In this document: positions 17,259 through 27,257 of the stretch, piece by piece
Numbering within the stretch: the first letter of the stretch is position 1
Layout of the letters: every line of letters begins with the position of its first letter
Origin: Ardenticatenales bacterium
GTDB lineage: Bacteria > Chloroflexota > Anaerolineae > Ardenticatenales > Ardenticatenaceae
NCBI GenBank assembly: GCA_020634795.1
Contig: JACKAZ010000009.1
Location: 1 to 64,000, forward strand
DNA: 64,000 bases
Direction of reading: 5' to 3'
Program-made: the position numbers and the translations under genes
Notes under the pieces: generated by a model
What the model was told of the DNA's origin: nothing
Databases searched by the model: none
The model's input: only the letters and a program-made list of their open reading frames with translations

Positions 17259-18731
17259 TTATGCCTTGCGTCGGCGATGCCACGCCATGCCAGCCATCGC
17301 CAGAAGGCCAGCGGCCATCAGCGCCGCCAGCGGCAGCCCGTTGCGATTCGCATTGAGCGTATCCATGGTGATCGCCGTCGGATTTTCAAGGACGCCCATC
17401 ACCGGGCCGACGTATTCGAACGTCCCGTCGATGTCCCAAATCTCCAGCGTGTAGAAGTACTGCACGCCCGAAACCACGTCGGCGTCGGCGAACTCATATG
17501 TCGCCCCTTCCGGCAGTCCCGCGTTCTGCGCCGCGATGGGTTCCGCGTTGATCTGGCTGCCCAGCTCGTCCGGTGAGGTGGAGCGGAAGAGGTTGAAGTA
17601 ATCGGTCGTCTCCTCCGAGACCGTGGCCCACATCACATCAATGCTCGACTCGCTGCCCGTGGCGTTAAAGAGTGCGATGCTGGTTGAGGTGGGAACTACC
17701 TTATTCGTGAAAGTGCATGTAACCGTGTCACCATAGTCAACATAGATCGCAGTAGGGCTGACTTGGGTTCCACCTTTGTCTATACACACGGTGTTTACTA
17801 GCTGATATCCTTGGGTCACAGTTTCGCTTACCGCGTACGGTGGGCCCGCAGGGTTTTTGTTAGGGTCGTATGCAGCCTTACGCGGTTCATCATTCGCACT
17901 TAGCGAAAATGTATCAGGGGTACTGTTGCTATCAGGACCGGTGATGGTGAAACTGAAGTCAGTATCGTCAGCAATGGGTATATTGTTTTCATCGACCACA
18001 ATCTTGTCTACGATGATCTCGCCGCCCACGGGTACTGGTACTTGGAACCCTGGATCACAACTGCATTTTGCAGGCGTACCAGCGATGGGAAGCTTTCCAT
18101 CGGGAATACTGCAGAACGTATTGCTATTGTTGTCCCACGTCGTGCAGTTGGGGAGATTGAGCAGTCCGTCCCCATCGTCATCGGTACATAGGGCGGTAAC
18201 CTCTACTATAGGAGATAGTGTGGTTTGAGAATTAAGGTCGCCACACTGGTCACCATCCAAGTTTAACCATGGCGAGGGAGCATAGGCAGGTGTGGCAATG
18301 GTACATGTACCGGTGAGAGCACCGTTGTTATTAGGATCGCCATCTGTGGCAAAGTACAGTCCGATATCATATCTTTCTGCCGCTGTAGACTGTAGCGTAT
18401 ATGTCGCGGAGAATGTTACGGTATCAGTGGGCGATTGGCATCCGTCATCAAGAATGGTAATGTTGGAAACGCTAGCGATTCCCGTATCGTTTGATGTACA
18501 ACCGCTCGGCCCCAAGTCGGCCACACATCCTTGGTTCGCAATAACGTCAGCGTTCCCGCTACCATCCGCCAGCGCTAGCTCTGGGCCCACTAGACTGACA
18601 AGGGCTGATCCGCCCCATGTCGACTTTGTATTGAGTTGACTTGCCGTGTTTCCGAGTAGAACGACGAGCGCTACTACGATCACAACGGCTCCGAACCGTT
18701 TGAACGAGGGTATATATCGACTGCTTCTCAT
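17259..18731 (-). CDS. Secreted Cys-rich surface protein with prealbumin-like domain and C-terminal anchor
   Basis: The 490-residue protein has an N-terminal signal or membrane segment (residues 11-28), a region with ten Cys residues (about 65-225), a prealbumin/SpaA-like domain (about 235-350: ETVTQGYQLVNTVC and GDTVTCTFTNK), an FnIII-like domain (about 355-455: WATVSEETTDYFNLFRSTS), and a tail with ENPTAI, a hydrophobic segment and HRRRKA. I count 12 Cys in the mature part. It should be an envelope-attached stalk or adhesin. The FnIII-like domain and tail nearly duplicate those of the 21928-23502 gene. GAGGAGAAG precedes the ATG. Confidence 0.72.
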   Translation of the reverse strand: MRSSRYIPSFKRFGAVVIVVALVVLLGNTASQLNTKSTWGGSALVSLVGPELALADGSGNADVIANQGCVADLGPSGCTSNDTGIASVSNITILDDGCQSPTDTVTFSATYTLQSTAAERYDIGLYFATDGDPNNNGALTGTCTIATPAYAPSPWLNLDGDQCGDLNSQTTLSPIVEVTALCTDDDGDGLLNLPNCTTWDNNSNTFCSIPDGKLPIAGTPAKCSCDPGFQVPVPVGGEIIVDKIVVDENNIPIADDTDFSFTITGPDSNSTPDTFSLSANDEPRKAAYDPNKNPAGPPYAVSETVTQGYQLVNTVCIDKGGTQVSPTAIYVDYGDTVTCTFTNKVVPTSTSIALFNATGSESSIDVMWATVSEETTDYFNLFRSTSPDELGSQINAEPIAAQNAGLPEGATYEFADADVVSGVQYFYTLEIWDIDGTFEYVGPVMGVLENPTAITMDTLNANRNGLPLAALMAAGLLAMAGMAWHRRRKA

Positions 18732-19052
18732 GAGACTTCTCCTCTTGGGTTTAGGGGAACGATTATTCTTTCTGACAAAGCGAAGTTATAAGGACATTGC
18801 TTCCTTAACTAGAGCGCCACTATCATCCTCCACCTCTTTTCAACATAGAAGACAGACGGCATGCAAACCGGCCCATCTACCCTACTTAAACCACGCCTTA
18901 CCGACATCCCTTTTCTTCGCAGCAACGATTGCTCGCAGACTCAGGCCACAGTCACAATTTACAACGAGAGATGCAATTATTCGGATCACAATGTCATCCT
19001 AGAGGAACGACCTGTCTTTTCGAGAAGGCAGGTCAACTCAGACGTCAGTGAG
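18732..19052. other. Intergenic gap in the surface island
   Basis: This 321-bp, AT-richer gap holds the ribosome site of the downstream surface gene and a likely terminator at 19009-19034. A 67-codon plus-strand ORF (18861-19064) has no coding character that I can see. Confidence 0.5.
19009..19034 (-). terminator. Possible terminator of the triple-DsbA gene
   Basis: GACCTGTCTT pairs with AAGGCAGGTC (one G-T pair) around a six-base loop, 19-44 bases after the stop codon. Only a short pyrimidine run follows on the minus strand. Confidence 0.5.
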
Positions 19053-21221
19053 TTACTCTGCTAGGCCTTCACCATCTATAAAGGTACGAAGAATCTTTAC
19101 AAAGTTTTCGGCGGGTTGAGAGCCATTTAACACGCTCCCTTTTCCATCCTTCAGGACTGCAAAAGTCGGCGTTCGCTGCGCGGTTCCCTGTGCATCGTAC
19201 ATGTCATATACAACAGCTTCGAGGGCGTCGCGTCCATTCATACAGAGCGTAAAGGACTCCACGTCCATCCCCAGACTCTCCACCAGCGGAATGAAGTCAG
19301 CGCTGTAGGCTTCATCGCTCCACGTTTCCAACTGCTCGAAAAGCAGATCGTGCATGGGCCAAAACCGCCCCTGATCGCCAGCACACTCCGCCGCAACTGC
19401 CGCATCCAGCGCTTGCGCATGTTCCTTCAACGGAAGCGATTTGAACACCCACATGATCTCACCCGAATCGACCAAGGCAGCATCAAGGGCAGGTTGCACT
19501 TCTAACGCATGTTGCTGGCACGGTTCGCACTGAAAGTCGGCAAATTCAACCACTACCACTTCCGCTTCCGGATTGCCCTTGTAAGGGTCGCCTGCGATGG
19601 TGTACCCGTCCCGCTCGGGATCTGGGGCAAGCCCTTCAGGGGAGGCCCAAAACGGCAACTCGGCCTCTTCTACTTCGTCTTCAGGGAGTGCTTCGCCCGC
19701 CGCTACCGCATCAAATCGCGTGGCGAAGTAATCGAAGGTTTGAGCGCCAACCAGATCGTAAGTAACCTCTTTTTTATGGTCGATGAGGTGGAAACTGGGC
19801 GTCCCGTTGAACCCGAGGGCGTTGCCCTGTGCGACCCGTTCGGCCACGATCTCCGCCGCGCCCCCCTCGGCCATACAGCGATCATATGCGTCGAGCGAGG
19901 CGCCGATCTCTTCCACGATCCCCCTTAGAAATGGCGTGGGATCGGGCAGAGAAGACCACTCGGCTTGGCGAGTAAAGAGTTGGTCGTGCATCTGCCAATA
20001 CTGAGCAGCGCTCTGTTCCCCCACACACAGGGCGGCTTCATGTCCATAATGGGCCGTAGGGTGTAGCGCGCTGAGCGGCATGTCGCGAAAAACGAAATTG
20101 ACTTTTCCCTCCTCACCATACTGCTCCAGCAGGTCGGGCCACGTTTGACTGAAGTGACGCCCGCAGAATGGACAGAGATAGTCGCTGAATTCAACGAGGC
20201 TGATTGGCGCATCGGGATTACCCAGGTAGGGGTAGCCCTCCGCTGTGAAACCAGCCGGTAGGCCCTGATACTGCTCCTCGCTCTCCTGCAACGTCACGAT
20301 AGCTGCCGCTTCCAGATCGACATCGGGGGTCGCTGCGCCATCGGCAACCACTTCTGAGAGATCCTGAACATCTCGGCCACTGAGCAATGCCTCAATCGCG
20401 TCACTGAAAAGTGTTTCGGGTTGGGCGCCACTGATGGTCAGCCCTCGGCCAGTCTCATTGACCAGTAGGTGGAAGGTGGGCGTGCTATTGAAGCCCAGCT
20501 CCTCCCCGTTGGCGATGCGCTCTTCAATGCGTCTCGCCATCACCCCGGACGCGATGCAGGCGTCATACGCATTCCGATCCGCGCCAATGTCCACCGCGAG
20601 CTGGGCGAGGGCCTCTGCGGGGTCAGCCGCGCTGTTCCATTGGCCTTGCGCGGCAAACAGTCGATCATGCATCGGCCAGAAGAGTGCCGCGTCTTGTTGG
20701 GCCACACAGCCTGCCGCGATATGAGCTTGGGGGGCAGCGGGATGAAGCGCGACGAGGGGCAAGTCGCGGAACACCATCACTACCTTGCCCGTCGCCACAT
20801 ATTCGTTCCGCAGTATGCTCGCCGTTCGCTCTTGATGAAGCGCACAGAAGGGGCAGAGGTAGTCGCTGTACTCCACGAGTGCGAGTGGCGCCGTCGGGTC
20901 GCCCAGAAACGGATAGCCTTCTTCCGTCAAGCCCACCGGCACACCATCAATGACCGCATTGTTTTCAAGGCTGTTGGGTAGCGTGACTTGAGCAAGCGAC
21001 GGAAGCGCTACCCCTGCCTCCTCCGACACCGTCCATTGTTGAGAAGAAGGTAATTGAAAGGGAGGCCCCGAAAGCACCCCGGATCCCTGTCTGGGAATAG
21101 AGGTGGATTCAGAACAGCCACTCACCACAAGGAGTACGCTCAATAGAAAGGTAAAGAGCAAAAGGCCGCTGTTCCTTATTCGGGTGAGCGGCAAATTACC
21201 TCTTAGCTTTTGGGGATTCAT
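19053..21221 (-). CDS. Lipoprotein with three tandem DsbA/thioredoxin-like domains
   Basis: The 722-residue protein has a lipoprotein signal (LLFTFLLSVLLVVSGC) and three DsbA-like (Thioredoxin_4) modules. Their active sites are LCPFC (Cys123/Cys126), LCPFC (Cys350/Cys353) and QCEPC (Cys565/Cys568). Each module repeats the pattern VFRDLPL or VFKSLPL, then WPMHD/WQMHD with LF and a TPTF/TPSF cis-Pro loop. Such domains oxidise or isomerise disulfides outside the membrane. Three in one chain is unusual, since most family members have one. I chose the ATG at 21221; another at 21254 is possible. Both neighbours encode surface proteins, one of them Cys-rich. Confidence 0.85.
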   Translation of the reverse strand: MNPQKLRGNLPLTRIRNSGLLLFTFLLSVLLVVSGCSESTSIPRQGSGVLSGPPFQLPSSQQWTVSEEAGVALPSLAQVTLPNSLENNAVIDGVPVGLTEEGYPFLGDPTAPLALVEYSDYLCPFCALHQERTASILRNEYVATGKVVMVFRDLPLVALHPAAPQAHIAAGCVAQQDAALFWPMHDRLFAAQGQWNSAADPAEALAQLAVDIGADRNAYDACIASGVMARRIEERIANGEELGFNSTPTFHLLVNETGRGLTISGAQPETLFSDAIEALLSGRDVQDLSEVVADGAATPDVDLEAAAIVTLQESEEQYQGLPAGFTAEGYPYLGNPDAPISLVEFSDYLCPFCGRHFSQTWPDLLEQYGEEGKVNFVFRDMPLSALHPTAHYGHEAALCVGEQSAAQYWQMHDQLFTRQAEWSSLPDPTPFLRGIVEEIGASLDAYDRCMAEGGAAEIVAERVAQGNALGFNGTPSFHLIDHKKEVTYDLVGAQTFDYFATRFDAVAAGEALPEDEVEEAELPFWASPEGLAPDPERDGYTIAGDPYKGNPEAEVVVVEFADFQCEPCQQHALEVQPALDAALVDSGEIMWVFKSLPLKEHAQALDAAVAAECAGDQGRFWPMHDLLFEQLETWSDEAYSADFIPLVESLGMDVESFTLCMNGRDALEAVVYDMYDAQGTAQRTPTFAVLKDGKGSVLNGSQPAENFVKILRTFIDGEGLAE

Positions 21222-21254
21222 AGAAGATTTCACCGCATCACGAGGATATATCAT

Positions 21255-21927
21255 TGCTTATCAAGTTGTGAAAAAAGATAGTCTTTCCTCCTCATACCTT
21301 TTCCTTTATCACTACTATAGAATATCTAGCGTTACTATGACTATTACAAAGTACAAAATAGTCATCGAATTCCCTCCACCAGACGAACAGTTGCTGGCTC
21401 AACCGTAGACAGATGATGCTTCAACTCGACGGTGGAAATCGAAATTTTGAAAGGACTTGCTATATTACATGTAAAATGCATCACAAGAATATATCCTCTT
21501 CAACCACCTACCATTATAAGAGAAGCACTCACTCTACATATAGGAAATTTGTACTATTTGTAAGGTGAACTTATACGAAGATACATCATTACATATATAC
21601 AGAATTATTACTATTTTGATACGCTAGATCACATGCGCATGAATACCAATAAGCGCTAGCTGCTATAGAAGTTAATAAGTACATGAAGAGGGTTAGTACA
21701 CAGTTTTGTCCAGGCCCGTGGATAGACAAAACTAATTCTGCAAAATCGCGAGCTTAGGATGGCTGTTGGATGCCAATTCATGCGACAGAGTGATCGGTGT
21801 ATAGCGGCCCCTAGGAGATGTAGGACGGATAGACCAACTCTGAGGATAAAACACAAACAGCGCCCCCACCCTCTTGCGAAGGTGGGGGCGCTGTGATTCC
21901 GCGATTTGCGCTGCGGGGCGCTGTAAG
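21255..21927. other. AT-rich intergenic region
   Basis: This ~670-bp stretch is clearly AT-richer than the rest of the window. It should contain the promoter of the triple-DsbA gene and, at 21858-21893, the terminator of the thioester-protein gene. I see no gene. Confidence 0.55.
21858..21893 (-). terminator. Strong terminator of the thioester-protein gene
   Basis: CAGCGCCCCCACC (21858-21870) pairs with GGTGGGGGCGCTG (21881-21893), followed on the minus strand by TTTGTGTTTTATCC. Stem and flank are near copies of those at 17190-17225. Confidence 0.87.
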
Positions 21928-23502
21928 TTATGCCTTGCGGCGGCGTTGAATGGCGATGCCCGCCAAGGCCAGTAGGCCAGCGGCCAGCAGCGCCGAACGC
22001 GGCCAGCCGCTGGAGGTGGCAGTGAACTGGTTCGTTGTAACCGCCGTCGGATTTTCGAGGACACCCAGCACTGGGCCAACATGTTCGAACGTCCCCTCGA
22101 TGCCCCAAATCTCCAGCGTGTAGAAGTACTGCACGCCCGAAACCACATCGGCGTCGGCGAACTCATATGTCGCGCCTTCCGGCAGACCTGCGTTCTGTGC
22201 CGCGATGGGTTCCGCGTTGATCTGGCTGCCCAGCTCGTCCGCTGAGGTGGAGCGGAAGAGGTTGAAGTAATCGGTCGTCTCCTCCGAGACCGTCGCCCAC
22301 ATCACGTCTATGCTCGACTCGTTGCCCGTCGCGTTGAAGAGTGCGATGGTGGTAGCAGTGGGAGGTTCACTGATAGGCACTGCGACGAGCATATCTTGGT
22401 GGTTAGGTGAAGCGTCTGATTCGAGTGCAATTACGTGCCACGATGTAGACACGTAACTCTGCCACTGCTCTTCGCTCCAGTTCAGGTTATTGATCTGCGA
22501 GAGGATCGACTCAGCATCATCAATAGCTGAGAGGTTATCACCCCCATTCCGATAAAAGTTAAATTGTGAGGGAGAACCGGTCTTAACGGTCAGTGGGGAA
22601 CCATTATAATGATCGTGTGTGATATCCCATAAGGCGAATTGAAAAGCAGTAGCGGATATGTTCACCCAATCGGTGGGTCCTGTGCCGTGGAAGAACTCAT
22701 CAAACAGGTACCGAATCTGCCCAGCCTTGGTCAGACCTATTCCTCCTGAAGGAATGTTACGACTATCCCCGCTCCCTGCGGTGGCGCGAGCATCATTTTC
22801 AAGCGGTATTACCTTGTACTCGTTTGTGTATGTAGTGCCCGGATTAATGAGGGCTGCCAGTTCAGAACAAAAACCCACGTAATTTGTCAGAGAGACAGAT
22901 GTCGAGGTCGTAATGTCGAGGTCGAACAATCTGGTCACTAGGGTTTTGTCGCTACTTGGCGACCCTGGCGTTCTAACTTTTGTGATATCAAGCCCGATAT
23001 TGGGACTACCGCCATACGTCACTGAAGCAATGGTGGTATTGAGTGGGAATAGTACCGTAGACGGCGCGGGAGCAGTGTAGGTCTCGGACTTGGAACAGCT
23101 CGTATCATCACTGAAAAACGCGACGACCTCGTGTTGAGAACCATCGGCGTAAAGCCCATTGATAGTGAATGACTGCGGAGAATTGCTGCTTACTACATCG
23201 AATATCTGGCTAGGCCCACCTACTACTCGTAGTACCAGGTTTCCCAGAGCTGGAGCGCCGCTGTACGTTACCGTGCCCTGCAGGCTATAGACATTCGCAT
23301 CAGCGTAGGGCAGTGAGGGCAACGCTGGTAGGGTCACGACCAGCGAACAGCTTGTTGGATCATCTTGCGCATAGAGGTCGCCAGCAGAAAAAATGAATAT
23401 TGCGAGCAACGCGCAAGCTACCGCTAACCAATTGAGGGGCATTGACAAGCGTTCTCCGATTAAACAATAACTAGTAGGCAACATCTTCTTGGCATCATAC
23501 AT
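21928..23502 (-). CDS. Secreted thioester-domain (TQXA-type) adhesin with FnIII-like domain and C-terminal anchor
   Basis: The 524-residue protein has a signal peptide (about residues 20-45, ending near YAQDD), a beta-rich region (50-150) and a segment (about 190-330) matching the thioester-domain pattern. Cys212 in VGFCSEL and Gln288 in AFQFALWDI are the candidate Cys-Gln thioester pair, the latter fitting the Q-x-A-[IL]-W signature. An FnIII-like domain (~395-490) and an ENPTAV tail with hydrophobic segment and RRRKA follow. In Gram-positive adhesins this bond attaches covalently to host or surface amines. Function here is inference. AAGGAGAT supports the start. Confidence 0.72.
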   Translation of the reverse strand: MYDAKKMLPTSYCLIGERLSMPLNWLAVACALLAIFIFSAGDLYAQDDPTSCSLVVTLPALPSLPYADANVYSLQGTVTYSGAPALGNLVLRVVGGPSQIFDVVSSNSPQSFTINGLYADGSQHEVVAFFSDDTSCSKSETYTAPAPSTVLFPLNTTIASVTYGGSPNIGLDITKVRTPGSPSSDKTLVTRLFDLDITTSTSVSLTNYVGFCSELAALINPGTTYTNEYKVIPLENDARATAGSGDSRNIPSGGIGLTKAGQIRYLFDEFFHGTGPTDWVNISATAFQFALWDITHDHYNGSPLTVKTGSPSQFNFYRNGGDNLSAIDDAESILSQINNLNWSEEQWQSYVSTSWHVIALESDASPNHQDMLVAVPISEPPTATTIALFNATGNESSIDVMWATVSEETTDYFNLFRSTSADELGSQINAEPIAAQNAGLPEGATYEFADADVVSGVQYFYTLEIWGIEGTFEHVGPVLGVLENPTAVTTNQFTATSSGWPRSALLAAGLLALAGIAIQRRRKA

Positions 23503-24068
23503 GGCCGTCTATCTCCTTAGGGGTTCTGGGAAAAGGGACTATATCGGACTCCAGCAACTACTACGCCACCTTAGTTGTACTATGTAAAGTGGAACCCCCG
23601 GTCTTCCCGCCCCTGCAGTGATACGTCAAGGGCAATACAAGAGGCTCCAATGGGGTCGCGCGGGGATGGCCAGATACCGAGAGGTCGGTACTATCTGAGT
23701 GGGGATGGTGGGACCGTACGGGGGATGTACGCCTAGCACATAGAACAACCTTCGACCGTTTACCATTCTAATGGGTGCGGCTCACCTGTTGTATGGGCAA
23801 TTGGTACTAGTTGCTACCGCACAAGGAGTTATATCTGTAGATTACACAGATCACGTCAGAGGGATGGCAGACTACGATAAAGGTAAGTCATCAAGAATGG
23901 TCGACAACGTTGAAGGCCGAGCGCGGCCTTGGCGGACGGCCACGGGGGACCGCCCTAGCGTCGTCTTTGCGATGTTCCAACGCGCCGCTACTTGTCAGCC
24001 TAGCCACCTCTGCTAGACTCTTCACCTGAGCGAAAAAGTGCATGAGCTACAGAGGAAATCACGCCAGC
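23503..24068. other. Intergenic region upstream of purL
   Basis: This ~566-bp gap lies between the divergent surface gene and purL. It carries the AAGGAG ribosome site of the surface gene (about 23513-23518) and GC-rich inverted segments near 23910-23960. A small plus ORF at 23771-24016 lacks support. No riboswitch or operator could be recognised. Confidence 0.5.
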
Positions 24069-26936
24069 ATGACGATACGAATCCAAGTGGCGCCCCGCAA
24101 CTCGGTCACGGCCACGCAACTGGTGCAAGATGCCCACGCCCTCGGCCTGGCGGGGGTCGAGGCCCTCTACCCCCAACGCCTTTACTTTCTCTCCGACACC
24201 CTCAGCGCAGAGTCCCTTCAACGGCTCTGCGCGACGCTTTTAGCCGACCCCGTGACCGAAGCGGCCACTTGGATGGCGAGCCACGAAGCGCCCCCCGCCG
24301 CACGCGGCCATCTGATTGAGGTCAGCTATCGACCGGGCGTGACGGATATCGAAGCCCGTGAACTGGAGCGCGGGATGGCGGAGCTGGGGCTACCCGATCT
24401 ACACGCCGCCACCGGCACGCGCTACGAAATTGAAGGGGACTTGGACGAGGCCGCGCTGCGCCGCTTGGCCCGCCAACTGCTGGCCAACGAGACCGTCCAA
24501 CATTGGAGCCTCGGCCCGATCCACCCCACCTTCGTCCGCGAGGCCGCGCCCGACGACACGGTTGAAGCCGTCCCCCTCGACCTGTTGAGCGACGACACGC
24601 TGCTGACGTTGAGCCGCGAACGGCTCCTGTCGCTCGACCTCGCTGAAATGAAGACGATCCGCGACCATTTTGCCGCCGAGGGGCGCGCACCGACCGATGT
24701 CGAGCTGGAGACGCTGGCCCAGACGTGGTCGGAGCATTGCGTCCACAAGACCTTTCGTGCCACCATCAACTTCACGCAGCGTGCCGCCGATGGCACGGTG
24801 GAACGGACCACGCAAATCAAGGGGTTGCTGCGCCACTTCCTGCGCCGTGCGACGGAGCAAATCGCCCCGGACTGGCTCCACTCCGCCTTCGTCGACAATG
24901 CGGGCATCATCGCCTTCGATGGCGAGAACGATCTGGCCTTCAAGGTCGAGACGCACAACCATCCCTCCGCCCTCGAACCGTTCGGCGGAGCCAACACCGG
25001 CATCGGTGGCGTGGTGCGCGACATCATCGGGATTTCGGCCCGCCCCATCGCCACAACCGATGTGCTCTGCTTCGGCCCCCAAGATTTCCCGCCCGACGAG
25101 CTGCCGGAGGGCATTTTGCATCCGCGCCGCATCGCTTCGGGGGTGGTGGCGGGCATCGCCGATTACGGAAACAAGCTCGGTCTGCCCACGGTGAATGGCG
25201 CCGTGCTTTACGATGAAGGGTACCTGGGCAACCCGCTGGTCTACTGCGGCTGCGTCGGTCTGTTGCCCCACGGCAGCCATCGCACCACGCCCCAAGTGGG
25301 CGATCAGATCGTGGCGCTGGGTGGCCGCACGGGGCGGGACGGGCTGCACGGCGCGACTTTCTCGTCGGCGGAGCTGACCGTGGAGACGGTGGAAGAGGCA
25401 GGCAGCGCGGTGCAGATCGGCGATCCGATCACCGAGAAAGGGCTGATCGAGCTGATCGAAGCGGCGCGGGACGAAGAACTCTACAGCGCGATCACCGATT
25501 GCGGCGCGGGCGGTTTTTCGTCGGCGGTCGGCGAAATGGGAGCCGAGCTGGGGGTGGATGTGGAGCTGTCGAAGGTGCCGCTCAAATATCCGGGCCTCCG
25601 TCCGTGGGAGATTTGGCTCTCCGAGGCGCAGGAGCGGATCGTGGTGGCGGTGCCGCCCGAAAAGCTGGCACGGCTGCAAACCTTGGCCGACGAGTGGGAG
25701 GTCGAATGCACGGTGCTGGGCCGATTGACGGGCCATCATCGGCTGGTCGTTCGCTACGAGGGGATCGCGGTAGCCGATATGCCGATGGACTTTTTGCACG
25801 ACGGCTTGCCGCAGCGCACGATGGAGGCGCTCTGGCAGGCAAGCCCTCACCCTGCCTCGCTCCGCTCGGCTGTCCCTCTCCCGACATCGGGAGAGGGGGG
25901 CGCGACCAACGCATTGCTACTACGGATGCTCGCGGATCCCAACGTCGCCAGCAACGAGGCGATCATCCGCCGCTACGACCACGAAATTCGCGGGGGATCC
26001 ATCGTGCGGCCCCTTGTCGGGCCAATGATGGATGGCCCGGCCGATGCCGCGTTGCTCAAACCGCGCGGGACGTGGGGGCACAACATGGCCTTCACCTTGA
26101 GCAACGGCATCAACCCGTGGTTCGGCCAGCTCGACCCTTATCGCATGGCGTTGAGCACCATCGACGAAGCGATCCGCAACGCGGTGGCCGTCGGCGCCGA
26201 CCCCGATCGAATCGCCATCCTCGATAATTTCTGTTGGGGCAACCCGACCTACCCCGACCGGCTGGGCAGCTTGGTTCGGGCCTGCGAAGGCTGCTACGAC
26301 GGGGCTTTGGCCTACAACACGCCCTTCATCTCCGGCAAGGATAGCCTCTACAACGAGTTCGAGGGCCGTCCGATCCCAGGGACACTTTTGATCTCGGCGA
26401 TCAGCATCGTACCCGACTACCACCACCATGCCACATCGGCCTTCAAAGCGGCGGGCAATCTGATCTATCTGTTGGGCGACACGAAGGCAGAGCTGGGCGG
26501 TTCGCTGCTCCACCGGCTGTTGGAGATTGAAGGGGGAGAGGTTCCCGATCTGCCCGCCAATGCGCTCAACCACTACCGCGCGCTACACGAAGCGATCCGC
26601 AGTGGATGGATCGCCGCCGCCCACGACTTGAGCGAAGGCGGCGTGGCCGTGGCGCTGGCCGAAATGGCGCTGGCGGGGCGTTTGGGAGCCACTGTGTCAA
26701 TCCCCAAGGAGTCCACACTGTCGCCCACAGAGTGGCTCTTCAGTGAAAGCAACGGGCGGCTACTTCTCGAAGTCGCGCCGCAGCACCGCGCCGAACTCGC
26801 TGCCCTCTTCAGCGGCATGCCGCTGCACTCCCTCGGCCATGTCAGCGAAGAGCCAACGCTGCGCATCGACAGCGACGAAGGCCCGCTCATCGACCTAGCG
26901 CTGGATGACATTGTGAAGGCGTGGCGCGGAGTCTAA
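24069..26936 (+). CDS. purL: Phosphoribosylformylglycinamidine synthase PurL with fused PurS-like N-terminus
   Basis: The 955-residue protein is longer than ordinary small PurL (about 730). Residues ~1-70 and ~80-155 look like two tandem PurS-like ferredoxin-fold repeats (TIRIQVAP..; [16 protein letters not shown]..), then come the linker and PurL core ([48 protein letters not shown]). It uses ATP and the ammonia from PurQ to make FGAM. No separate purS is present nearby, which the fusion would explain. About 20 residues (591-611, [13 protein letters not shown]..) are encoded by an inserted palindromic repeat. I prefer the ATG at 24069, which has AGAGGAA upstream, to 24042. Confidence 0.93.
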   Translation: MTIRIQVAPRNSVTATQLVQDAHALGLAGVEALYPQRLYFLSDTLSAESLQRLCATLLADPVTEAATWMASHEAPPAARGHLIEVSYRPGVTDIEARELERGMAELGLPDLHAATGTRYEIEGDLDEAALRRLARQLLANETVQHWSLGPIHPTFVREAAPDDTVEAVPLDLLSDDTLLTLSRERLLSLDLAEMKTIRDHFAAEGRAPTDVELETLAQTWSEHCVHKTFRATINFTQRAADGTVERTTQIKGLLRHFLRRATEQIAPDWLHSAFVDNAGIIAFDGENDLAFKVETHNHPSALEPFGGANTGIGGVVRDIIGISARPIATTDVLCFGPQDFPPDELPEGILHPRRIASGVVAGIADYGNKLGLPTVNGAVLYDEGYLGNPLVYCGCVGLLPHGSHRTTPQVGDQIVALGGRTGRDGLHGATFSSAELTVETVEEAGSAVQIGDPITEKGLIELIEAARDEELYSAITDCGAGGFSSAVGEMGAELGVDVELSKVPLKYPGLRPWEIWLSEAQERIVVAVPPEKLARLQTLADEWEVECTVLGRLTGHHRLVVRYEGIAVADMPMDFLHDGLPQRTMEALWQASPHPASLRSAVPLPTSGEGGATNALLLRMLADPNVASNEAIIRRYDHEIRGGSIVRPLVGPMMDGPADAALLKPRGTWGHNMAFTLSNGINPWFGQLDPYRMALSTIDEAIRNAVAVGADPDRIAILDNFCWGNPTYPDRLGSLVRACEGCYDGALAYNTPFISGKDSLYNEFEGRPIPGTLLISAISIVPDYHHHATSAFKAAGNLIYLLGDTKAELGGSLLHRLLEIEGGEVPDLPANALNHYRALHEAIRSGWIAAAHDLSEGGVAVALAEMALAGRLGATVSIPKESTLSPTEWLFSESNGRLLLEVAPQHRAELAALFSGMPLHSLGHVSEEPTLRIDSDEGPLIDLALDDIVKAWRGV
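25844..25898 (+). repeat. Palindromic repeat element inside purL (in frame)
   Basis: A ~55-bp copy of the element (CCCTCACCCTGCCTCGC .. CCCTCTCCCGA .. CGGGAGAGGG) is inserted in the purL reading frame without a stop. It matches the intergenic copies at 28065-28120 and 28708-28757. Confidence 0.9.
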
Positions 26937-27121
26937 GAGGCAGGTTGATGGTTGAAGTAATAGCGTGTAACAAGGCGTTGTGAGACGGGGAGTGGAGAAT
27001 GGAGAATGGGGAGTTGTTGGGAATCGTTTTACCGCGCTGCCGTTGCGACAGGTTGCAATTCATGTGATTTGATAGGGCATAGAGCATAGGAATCATTGCC
27101 GTTTCAACGAACTGCCATGCC

Positions 27122-27153
27122 ACCCATGCACCATGCACCATGCACCATGCACC
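27122..27153 (+). repeat. Heptamer array (CACCATG) upstream of purQ
   Basis: Four CACCATG-type units occur in a row in the upstream orientation. They overlap the start of the 63-bp tandem repeat. Confidence 0.88.
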
Positions 27154-27257
27154 CAACGACATGCAGACAAGCCCATAACGCACAGCGCCTTCTCCACCAC
27201 CCATGCACCATGCACCCAACGACATGCAGACAAGCCCATAACGCACAGCGCCTTTTC
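27131..27257 (+). repeat. 63-bp tandem repeat, two units
   Basis: Two copies offset by 63 bp (nine heptamers) contain CACCCAACGACATGCAGAC and CATAACGCACAGCGCCTT. They differ at only a few positions. Confidence 0.85.

Noticed and set aside
18861..19064. 67-codon plus-strand ORF
   Set aside because: It overlaps a terminator hairpin and the 3' end of the triple-DsbA gene and has no homology that I recognise.
23771..24016. 81-codon ORF between the surface gene and purL
   Set aside because: There is no ribosome site, no recognisable domain and no coding-like composition; GC-rich inverted segments overlap it.
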